DNA from: Metellina segmentata
Taxonomy: Eukaryota; Arthropoda; Arachnida; Araneae; Tetragnathidae
Direction: 5' to 3'
Assembly: GCA_947359465.1 (NCBI GenBank)
Contig: OX375872.1
Coordinates: 80,459,641-80,523,640, forward strand
Length of the DNA: 64,000 nucleotides
The notes below the pieces were generated by a model. It was not told where the DNA came from, searched no databases, and saw only the letters and a program-made list of their open reading frames with translations. Shown here one piece after another: positions 48,201-60,200 of the stretch (position 1 is its first letter; each line of letters starts with the position of its first letter). A program made the translations under genes and the position numbers.

Positions 48201-51200
48201 AAGAAGGAAAAACAAACTGTCCCTTGTCCATAACTGGTGAGAATTTTTGCATTCGAGGTTGGTCACTATATGGTAGTTTCCTACACAAAGATGAACTACC
48301 AGAAGGGTTAAACTCAAAATTTTAAATAAACAAACTGAGATATTTTCTGTTTTATACAAAACCAAAAATTCATCGGGAGATAATTCAAGAGATGCACTAT
48401 ACACTACCTTACAATAATGTACCAGACGCCAGCGGATCTGCATAACATCCGACTACTTATTTGTGCATGTTTCTCGTTGTATGATCTGGGACCTTTGCTT
48501 GTTGTTCCTGGTAAATTGATCGCCGACACGAATGTACTTATGTACGACGAATGTTACTTCCAGGATGACAACACTCCATGTCGTGTTGCAACCTCTGTCA
48601 AGCAGTGGTATCAAGATATAGATGCAAAACGTCTTCACCTGGCCTGTTCAGGATCCCGACCTAAACCCCACAGAACATTTGTGGGACGGGTTAGAGCGAC
48701 GCTTACGGACCAGGGAACCACGTCCGAAATTCATTCTTGCAGCAGGAATGGACACAAATACCCATAGCTGTGTATCAAAACCGTTTTGAAAGTATGCCCA
48801 GAAGGGTTACTAGTGTTATTGCAGCAGGTTAGGGACCATCCCTCTGTTAAAGCATGTATTCTTTCCCTTATACCATCACATCTTGCTGTCCGGTCCATAA
48901 TTGTAGGGTAGTGTATATCGAAATACAATTTTAAAGGGGTTACTATATTTATTTTTCTTATAATATATTAATAGCTGTTGTTATTAAAATACAAAGACAT
49001 TGCATGTTTTAATGGTTTTTAATACTTTACCCTGATAAATATTAAAAAGTAAGTTTTTCTTTATTTTGAAACTTTGTATTTTACTCTCACCTTCCAGGCA
49101 CTGTGTCCATCTGACTTTGCTAACATAATATCAAGGTATTTGAACGCTGCAAAAGCGGCCTGCCATGGTAAATATTCCTCTTCGAGAAAAAGATATTTCG
49201 TCATATTTAGAGCCATAGAGTATTCTGCCTGGTCAGATCTTAGAAGAAAAAAATTAAATGAATACACAAATGTTGAGACTAAAATGAGAATAGTTATTTC
49301 AGCAAAAAAGATAGAGTTTGTGTATGAACTGAAATAATTCGAAATAAATTTAAAATAGTTAACCTTATAGTTATAATACATTTGCTTTTACATATTCGAA
49401 TCTCGTTAGCACTTGTGAGTAACCTTTCTCTTTTAATTTTTAGCTGTGTTAATTGATAATTGTCCATCGCAGGGTTTGAAATGTTTATTTCCATGTTGCA
49501 TTATTAAAATGTTTTTTAAATACATGTGGGATTGTGCGGCGTGCGCGCTAAAGCCTGATACGTTCGCATCAGTAATGCCACCTAGAGGAAGGGTCCATCC
49601 AGAAGCGTCCGCAGCAATGACACAGATGTTCCCCGGACACCGAAGCCAGCAGTCGGGCAGACAGCCCATGACTTTTTTGGCAGATAGCCTCTTAATTGTC
49701 GTGTATTCTTAATTGTTAGAGAAGCTTGGTAATATTATGTAAATACATTAATTATGCAACTAAACCTAAATTTAAACTTTAAGAATTATTTATCATTTGC
49801 CTTTTATAAACCCACATACATTTTTACAAAGCGTCAAAACAAAGAGTTTTTAATGCGTTTATAGTTACAATTTGATATTATTTCTCATTTACTCTATGTT
49901 TACTACAGGAATTAACAGCTACGTTTAAACTGAATGTGAGCACACATTGCAAAGTAACTGCACTTCATAATTTTATTACACAACTTAAATCTTAATTTAA
50001 CTGGAAAAATAAAGCGCTCATTTATTCCATGCATCATTGACATAAATTTAAATATTATTGTGCTCAAGCTCTTTTTAAAATCTCAACTTATGAGCACATG
50101 TATCGTATTTGTTTATTTCCCGGGTAAAATATTCGAATACAAATGATAGAATTAAAAATTGATTTCGGAATTTTGATTAAAATCCCTTAAAATGGAATAC
50201 AAGACAGTAATTCAATATATAAAATAAACACTATTTTTACTCCTATGCCAGTAGCTCCAGTTGACTTGTGCCAGTTTCTTACTAGATTTACAGCTTTCTT
50301 GTTCTATGCAAAACTTTTACTACCTCAAATAAGAAAAACAAACTAAAATTTTAGAACAATTTAACTAAAAAACAAACTATAACCACACTGAAAATGCATT
50401 ACCTAGTCTTGATATTCTTAAAATAGTGTCCTGGTTACAAAAGTAACTTTATATAAATGAATAAAAGAAGAGCAAATGCCAAACGCTTGCCTTGAAATCA
50501 TTTGCCATCTCCCCCCCCCCCCTTCTCAAAATTTCTGTATTCCATTTATGAAACTATTAAGAGCAGTGCAAGTGTTATGCCGTCGTCATAGATTGTCTAC
50601 TATTACATAAAATAGTCAGGAGAGTTAGCAATACTACGATAAAATAAGTGTGCACGCGGACAGTCGTGCCCACAGTCAAGAAACTAAACTCAGCAACTGC
50701 AGCCTTCCTTGGAGTGTCAGGGAAGACGTCACTGATGGCAAGAAGGCATTCCCAAAGCTTCGAAATGTGAAAGGACATTGGGTTTAAGGGCTTTTGGGTA
50801 ATCTTGGATCCATTTTAGGGGAGGTACTATGTTCCCTCATTTCCAGGTAAATTACAATGAGCCAGGACCCACTGAAGCATCAACACATCAGCTGTCTTAT
50901 CAAGGAGCTGTCTGTATTGTATAACTCGTAGGCAATCTCTGACTGAATTTGCAGAGACCGCTTGTATTGACGATATAGAGTCAGATAAAATAACCGCGTT
51001 ATCGAACGAATCTCTTCAAGTAACTTAATATGATATTATCATACCCTTGACGGAGTGGTGTCATGAATTGAAACATACCTTGCTAAATTCAGGGCATCGT
51101 TTAAAAGTTGTGCTCTATTGATGACATCAATTGCCTATAAAATAAAAGCAAAATATTTTGATTGCTAAATAGATGATAGGTTATGCAGATAGGCTAATAG

Positions 51201-54200
51201 AAGTATTTTAACAGGGAAGTGATACTGTACTGTATGATTGGTTAAAAGTTGCTCTAAAATTAATTCCCAGTTGGCTGCGTCATAGTTTACTCTGTAGTAT
51301 CCAACTTGCTGGATATTGGCTAAGATCCAAGTGTTTTCATCTGGTAGATTCTTTATGATGTCTGAAAAGAAAAACACAAGTTTGATATTATGAATCACTG
51401 GTACTTTTTCATGCCGGTACATAACAATATTGCAACTATGAGTTCGAAACTCTCCTAGTGGTTGCCTTGATGAGGTATATCGTCATTAGCAAAACTGACC
51501 AGATCATGATGGAGGAGATATCTCGTCAATACAAGAAAAAACAGACCATATCTTGATCTCTACATCATAAAAAAATCAGTAATACCTTCATGATAAAGAA
51601 TCTCGTCATTTGAAAAATGGGTCAGTTCTTGATGGACGAGATATCTCGCCAAAACCACTTGAAGGGCTAAATTGCAGTTGTCTTCCTGAGCTGGTTCTTG
51701 GTAACTCAAGTCTCTAGGGGTAGTAGACATGATGTAATCTCTTTATTTATGCCAAGTGAGATAAGTAACAACTAGAAATTGCAGTTATATTAAAAAATAA
51801 TTTAAATTATTTAAAATTTTTATTTCAAGTATAAGTATAATGAATTGAGATGTACAATAGCAGACGAAAACCTGTAAATTTGTAGACAGCGCCCCATCTG
51901 GCTTGAATTTAAATATTTCATGACTGCCCAAGATAACTGCAAAACTGATATTAAAGTCACAGACATTATCTTTCCTATAAAGTAAACGATGCTGACTTAT
52001 TGTTAATGTGCAGATATTTCAACTTTTCTGGTACAGCTGAGTGTAAAAGTATCATATCTCCGTCTTATTCCAGCATGATCCTTACAAAAAATAATAAAGA
52101 ATACATACTTAAAATTTTCCTTCGGTCATTAAAAAGAAATGTAGCAATAGCGGTTTAAGGCAAGTTCACTTTAAAATCCCATGAATAGGTTTGAGAATGC
52201 ACAAAAAACTAGCAGGTCCACAGAACTGTGTGATGGTGCTCCAACACTTTTAAACAAGACTAAGACAGTTGAACTTTGTCTACCAAAAAGTACTTCACGA
52301 TTACGTTAGATTACACTGGTATACATAATTGTAGTGCTGTAAGTTCGTTTGTCTAATGGTGGCTGAGTTCATCACAATACTCCTCCAGAATTTAATACTG
52401 GCTAAATTCGATAGATATTACCACTAGTTGACAGACAGCAAATTGTGTTACACCGTCAGGGCTTTATTAAGATCGCGGGTGTAATTCCATATGCTTGATA
52501 ATGCAATGAATGATTGTGACCATGGATTGCCATGTGTTGGTTTCGACAATCGAGTGTGGAACGCCACGTGAAAAGATGACTGAGTGGCAAAGAAAAGTGA
52601 AGCCGTGATAGAAGCAGCGTCAATCACAGGGCTTTAGACAGTTGTTGGAAGTGAATCTCATAAGCATTGGCAGCTCATTTTGTATTTTTGAGAACCTCCA
52701 TTAGGCTTGTTTTTGAAAATGCGTGCGTTCATAATCAGGTCCAGGTCACCAGTCTAGCAATACGTGTGAAAGACTGCAACTTCATCTACCCAAAAGTATT
52801 TCGTGGTGGAGATATATACTATTGAATACGTTTAATTTTTGAAATTATGGTTCAAACAAAGTCAATATGTTCTCTAACTGGAGAAGGAATCGATCGAAAG
52901 TTCCTTCAGTCTTATAATATAGTTTACCCATGCTATTACATACACTATCTGTAATAGAAGTGCATACAAATTAAACTATCAAATAATAAACAATATTTCT
53001 ACTCTTAGAGTCTAGTAAAAGTAACTCATTCTCACTCACCTGTTTCTGAAGTTAACCAAAAATCTGTCTTAGTAGACCAGTCAAGTTCTAAACCATTTGT
53101 GTAAGTCAAAGGAACAGACCAAAACCTAAATGTGCCAAAAGTACACCAGACTGAGTTTTTATTTTGTCAGGTTTGCAGTTAAAATAGTAAATCTATTGAT
53201 ATTTGAGCAATTCAAATGAAAGTAGCATAATTCTACCATAGCAATGCAAAGAACTTCTTTATTCAAGAATTATAATCGTATGCATTTAGGCATTTGTACT
53301 ATCTGGAGATGAATCATCTCCTTAGGCATTCAGGCGCTTGTCTCACCTCTCAATCAGTGGTGGCCACGTTGACGGGATGTTAAAGTTTAGAGAATGGGGT
53401 GCCAGCTCAGATGTTGACCAGGTCATCTGACCATGGTTCAAAATTACAAGATTTTGTCCTCAATCCTTTCCTTAGGGATTGATCCCAGATCCCCCAATAG
53501 CCCATTATGTAGCTCCAGAACGACGTTAATTCGACTACGGCGCGTCAAAAACTGCCTTATAGAGACCAGGCTTTGTTGTAAAAGCCTGTTCCTTGCCCAT
53601 AACTGTAATCAGTTCTGGGATAGGGAAAATTCGTTTTTCTATTTGGATCTTCATTCCCTTGGGGAAATCCGGCAGATTTGTCTCGATGAGATATTTTCTT
53701 ACTAACAAATTTAACCAGATCTTAGACGAGGTATCTCGTCGAAACACTTAGAGGGTTAATAGCCTATAAGTGTTTGTCACTAGGCGACATTATCACATCA
53801 TCATTAGGCTCATTATCGTTGATGAGGGTTTTTCGCAATTGGCGAGACTAGAAAGATCCTTAGTGTGGGAAAGTTCATCACGAAACTTTCGATGCTAACG
53901 GAGGAATCGGATGAATTACGAAATATCGCATACAACAACAAATATCCATCTATTTACATACTGTCTGTCTATCAGGAGAACTGCTTCAGACACAAAGTAT
54001 TTCCTTTCCGTTGGCGTAAAAATGAGCTTTACCGTATTTTTCCTAAGCGATGCCTGAAGAAATGTTTTCAGGTTTGTCACATTGGCGCACTTGCTGAGAA
54101 ATTGGAAATGTAGTAGATAGGATTTTTACTTGTCGCCGGGAAGAGATATATACTAGTTAATTATTAACTCTTTCCACCAAATTCGCAAAAAATATTATTA

Positions 54201-57200
54201 AATTAAGTTACACGAAACAAATAAGACTCGTTTCTGTAGCGATCATCACAGCCCAGACTTGATGACGGGAGCAATTCTTGTGGTATATAGACAACAATTC
54301 TACTCTCAAAATCCACATAAGAGATATCTGAGATGACTAAAGCGTATCCATATTACAAGTAGAGCCGTGGTAGCTCAGTTGGAAGAGCAAGGATTAGCAA
54401 ATGGAATGTTACGAGTTCGAAGTTCGGCCCAGCAAAAGACCGTCGTATGCAGGGAGCTGGTGCAACTTGAATCTGTCGTGGCCTCAAATGCCCAATGCTT
54501 CAATGTGACGTTAATTAACTACCTACCAACAAACAACCATTTGTTGTAAACGCTGATCTAAGGCTAGACAGATATCAGCCACTAAATTGCACTGCAATCG
54601 GAGATGGCCAGTGTATCAAGAACGCAAACGCCACTTTCATTTGAGGAACACAAGCATATATCTCTTCGAGTTTTACTATGAATCCACTGAGCAAATATTT
54701 TATTCACTATAAATTGCCATTCGACTTTATAGACAAATAATTACCTTTGATCCCGAACTTTTAAACTTTCATCCGTATCTTCATATTCGAGACTGAAAGG
54801 TTTCTGTGTCACTAGAGCTGTGTTATTCTCGTAGTCTCTGACGAATTTTACGACTGGGTATCCAGACTGACTAGTCCATGAAGTCATAACTTGTTTCACG
54901 TCATGCTTGTTTCTGTTCCACTAAAAAAGTTTCAAATGTCTAAGAAAACGTAATGAGCACAGACGAAGTTTAATTTTGAGTCATGCTCAAAGGCTATCAA
55001 CAGGTCTCGACAGTAAGCAGTAAGAAATAATGCCTGAGAAGGAATGCTCTGAACCAGAACTCGTAGTTGGGACTTTATTAGTTCAGTGAAATATCAATTC
55101 AATTTGAGAGTTCAGAAATGATGCACTTCTTGCACCCATTTCCCATCCATCCACGTGAAATTGTCGAAAGACGGGTTTTTATTCAGCCTATATTTATTAG
55201 CTTCAAAGAAAATTATAGAAATGGGATACGTAAAATACAGAGTGATTCAAATTAAACATAATTAAGGATTTGTTTTTATCTCTCTGAAGAAGCAACTACT
55301 GGGGGAATAGCAGCCAAATTTAATACACTTTCCTGAGTATGTGGTTTCGATTTGTAAAGGAAAAAAATAGCTCACATTTCGGCTGCTAGGGTTTAAATTT
55401 AGCGCTGCGGTCCAGGTAATTTGATATTGCCAAACTCATCCAACAAGTGTAATCAAGAAAAAAGATAATATGCAATAACTTTATTGCATTCCCACGTGGA
55501 AATTAAATTAATAACTAAAAGTTGGCAAAAAAAATCTGTACGGTTACAATATTACTCAATTACATATATAATCACACTAACATCACACATACTGCTCTCA
55601 CGGGTCCTCCATCACTTGGCTCTGTAATTTTCATTTTGTAATGTCTGCCTATTGACCTAGATTTGAACTACTTTTTTCTTTAGCATACTCAGGAGAAACC
55701 GCATACTCGGGGGAGTATGTGTACAAATTTGATTACGATTTTCGCAGTTTGTGCTAGAGAGGACTAAACACCTCCTATTTAACTATTTAATTTGGATCAC
55801 CCCGTGAATTCAAGGAAATACGTCTAAAACTCGTTAGATATACGAAATAACACCACTTATCTCTCTTAAAAATTATTTCCCTTACTTAATTACCTACCTA
55901 TTTAATGTCTACTAGGATTTACGATCATCTCCAGAACGGGAAATTCCCTTTCTCAGCCTCAGACTCGGGAATCCTCTTTCTTAGACTGTTTCCACAAGCA
56001 CGCCGGTGAAATTGGTGCAATCCCGATACAATGTAATCAAATGGACGATTTCACATCTGTCACGGTCAGGCAGATTTACTGGTATGCCAGTCAACTGGTA
56101 TATGCAGTTGGCGTTAAACTCGATAAATTGCGTGCCATAATCTTCTTAAAATATGTTTTCTTGGAAATCGGTTCGCCTTACTTACCCTGCACCGGACATT
56201 TCCTATTATCAATGCCAACAAATTTAAAAGACGTCAACGATATGAACCAGTATCCGGTTTTGCCAGTGTGGGCGAAAGCACACTTAGCCATTTCCTTCAT
56301 TGCGTCAAAGTTCAAGATAGTCCTAAAACAAACTAGCTTATTAACACCACTTTCCCTTCATTAGACTTTTTCTTTGTTTAGAATAAATAAAAACAATTAA
56401 GCTACTCGCTTATAGATCAATTCGCTTAAAGACTTAAGAATAAGAAAGGGAAGAGGTTAAAGGAGTAGTGCCTGTAACTGCACCCAAAGCTGACTTTCAT
56501 TGTTTTAATAGTATATTCTATAATGATCAATATGAATAATTACTGCTTGAGTTATGCTACATGTAGTGTAATATTCTGCTCCTTTACCCAACGCCATCCT
56601 GATGGAGTAAACAGAGGCACGAATGTCGCGTGGTCAAAGAAAGAAGTCATAATGTGACGCTGTGAGGGTGGTCGGAGTAGAAGAGAGGGAACAAGAGGGC
56701 GAGTAAGACGATCGGGTACTACAGACCGGTGGTATTTTGCCAGGCTCTTCCCTGAGACAAAGATTGCCATTTGTTTAATTTGTTTAACAAAATGCCGAAA
56801 CGTTTATTAAATAAAAGTTGTGTTATATTTCAAGAGTTATTTTTCTTTTTCTAAAAGCGAACTACACGGTATACCATGCAGGTGATCCCATACAGGTTCA
56901 TTTATCCATACAGTGCATAATATTTTTTTATCCCAAGACCAACCTCAGCCTTTTTGCCATAAGTGTGGCAGCCCAATATAGTCTAGAAACAGAAGTAAAA
57001 TCTATCAGCAATATTATTCACTACGACCTCTTTAGGATTAGGGAAATTATTGAGATGAGTTCCTGTCATGTATGAAAGACCACACAGAGAGCAAGTTGGA
57101 AATCGTTAGAATCATCTATACAGTATTGACAAGCCAATGCGATATAGATTATCGTGCAGGTAGTCATGTCCAGTGAGAACATAAACGATACGCGTTTCCT

Positions 57201-60200
57201 ATAGATTTCTGTAGAGCAAGTGGAAACTGAGATCTTAGCAATGGGTTCCAACCTTTCTCTTTATCTATGCTACCCTTTCCTATCCCTTTTCTATGCTATT
57301 CCTTTGTAAGTATTGAGTCGAGTTTTTGATTTTTCTTTTTATACTACGTTTTACTGTATGGTATTCAATGTGAGTATCTGATTGGTGTTATTCATAACCG
57401 GCATTAGCGAAGCCATCCTACAGATCATTACCGGGAACATCACAGGGACTGTGGATCTACTGCAAAGTTATATGTGGGCCACTGATCGTAATAGAATCTA
57501 TTGCAACGGCTCCTGGAAATCGGTGGTGAACTGGCAGTTGCAAATGGCCTGATTGTGGATTAAGAGTTAGCAAAATGGCAATGATTTGCTTATTTCCCTG
57601 AGAGTCTCTAAACTCATTGAACGAGAACAACTCCTGAGGTGGGTTCCTATCATGTCTGAAAGACCACTAGAAAGGCAAGTTGGAGAGTTTGACAAGCCAA
57701 TGCGGTATAGATGATCTAGAAGGTAGTTGTTTCCAAAGAGAGAACATACAAACAAGCGACTCCTATAGAATATCGGTAGATCATATGACAACTGAGACCT
57801 TAGCTAGGGGTTCCAGTCTTTCTCCTTGGCTATACAATTTTAAGTATTTTTTTAGACTGTTTTTTTTTTGGTAATTACATTTTTTTTTATTGTATGGTAT
57901 TCAATGGGATGACATGGTTGGGGTAATTCAGAACCACACTTATCTAAGCCGTCGGTCAATTCATTACCATGAAGACAATAATTAGTAGAGACACACTACA
58001 GTGTGATATGTCCTTCGCTGACCATGATAGAGTTTATTGCAATTTTGCACCTGCTCATCGATGCTAAGTAACTTGGAGGTGTAGATGTAATTACCTCCAA
58101 TGAGGCTCGCATATTAAGAATAATGATAGTATTAGGCTCGCTTCTCACCCTGGTAGCCTCTTGGGCCACGGGAATATAAGTAGCCTTAAACATCAAAAAA
58201 TTTCAAAACAACGTAAATTAACATACACAAATACTGAAAACAGCAAATGTATACTTACTAAATTAAGATTTTGCCATAGACTGTTTTCGGTGGCACTTTT
58301 AAAAGAATATCTCCACAGGTAGTTCTGAAAAAAGGATTATAAACATTTTCACAAAAAAGTTACTATCATTTTTTCATGCGCAACACTATATGAATGGCTC
58401 TTGGGCAACTTAAGGATAAGCCACAAAATATATTTCCGTAATGAAAAAATATATAAAAGAAAATCAAGAGAATTTGATATTTTGAAGTGCTAAGTACTTA
58501 AATGTTTGAAGATAACATGAGCTCTTGGATAGTGAATAACCCATTATTATTTTGGAATTTTTTAAAACATTAAATTGCTTTCCTGAAAAATTTGAACAGG
58601 GGCTTATCATTTTTATTGTCACAGAAACCCTTCATATATTCAGACTCTTAACATCAGAGAATAAATGCTTTTTAAAAAATTATCATAGTCTGGAGTTTGT
58701 GTAGGTTTGTATTTTAACTAACGTCGTACTGGAGCAACACAACCTGGAGTTTGTAAAAGCATTTTATCGAACTTTTCAAACATTACACGGAAATTTAAAT
58801 TCAGCATGTAATGCTAACTCGGAAAGGAATAAAGCAATTAATTAGTTTAAGTTTCTGATTATATTTTTCAAAATTAAAAACAACCAACAGTTGAACAAGA
58901 CATTCTTAACATACACTTCGAACTCTAAGTTCGGTGCTAGAGAGTTGAATTTACGTTGTACTGGAGCAACAGATACACTCAGGCTATTGGCGACATCAAA
59001 GTTCGGCGATTTAAAATTAATGGTTAACTGTAAACAGATGCACCTTCAAGAAGTCTATCGAATTAAAATACAGATCTACCCCGGACAACCCTAGACAAGC
59101 AAAGAAGGCACCGAAAAAAGGTTTTTTCCTTATTGTATTCGTCGGGAAAACCTTAAAAACATGATTAACTAAGAATTTATTTGAAGTATCCATTGGCCAG
59201 TCTAGTTGGTTTGGGGTTTTATGGCACAAGGCTCATATTTGGCTAAGCTGCGTCAAACAGAAAGCAGACAATGTCAAGTAACTGTGAAAACAAAGATGAA
59301 GAGGAGAAATTAGAGAAAGATTGCTTGGGTGTCCTGGGGTCTCAACCCCCCCATGTTTACCAGAGGCAATATACCCAATGAGAAAAGAATGGATCACTAG
59401 GGTACCTTGCGTTCGTGAAGCCCATACACACCTAAAGAAGATGTGCCCCTTAGAGCTTGGCCATTCTAGAGATGGCAATCTGTTGACTACTATCAACTTC
59501 GAATTTGAAGACACTTCTGGGATGTTTTCTATGGAGGGGGCTATTAGAGGGAACAATTTTCAGAGGATTATTGTTCTCGAGTTTCGCTTCCGCAAAAATT
59601 TCAGATCTATGAGAAGTAATTGGTTGCAATGAATGACTCTGAGATACCCTCTTTTACTAAGGTATCCAGCCTTTAATTTCCGCTGGGGTCCTCACGAGAA
59701 ATAATCAATCGTAAATGCATCTCGTGGATAACAAAACTGAAGATGTAGCGTATATAAGTATTTGATATTTTATAACTCTAGAAAACATTAGGATCATTCA
59801 ACCAACAGTTGATTGGATGACCATTCTGTTATTAGTGTTCGTAAATATCATATACTTATGTTCAAACATGAAACAACCGTCAATCGGTCAAACTTGGAGA
59901 TGCTATACTTTTAACCCTCCTTCTGGTAGTTTCGATCGATCTATCTTGTCAAACTGACTAAATTTACCAGATGCTTGATGTGTGAGATATCTCGTCATTA
60001 GAAGAAAACTAATCAGTTCTTGATCTCGTCATCATAGAGAAATCGTAATTTTCTGAATCATTGATACTTTTTCATACCAGAACATAACATTATTGTATCT
60101 GAGTTCTAAACCCTCCTGGTGGTTGCCTTCACAAGGTATATCGTCATTGGCAAAACTGATCAGATCATGATGGAGGCGATGTCTCTTCATAAGTAGAAAA

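Noticed and set aside
45211..49090. Initial suspicion that an aminopeptidase exon was missing here and the gene broken
   Set aside because: Exon j at 46534-46616 was found with correct splice sites and phases, so the gene is intact.
56041..56364. 107-codon plus-strand frame in an aminopeptidase intron
   Set aside because: No recognised motif and antisense to the gene; not supportable as a gene.
59321..59632. 103-codon plus-strand frame
   Set aside because: Follows a dispersed repeat, has no domain features, and an overlapping minus-strand frame is equally long.
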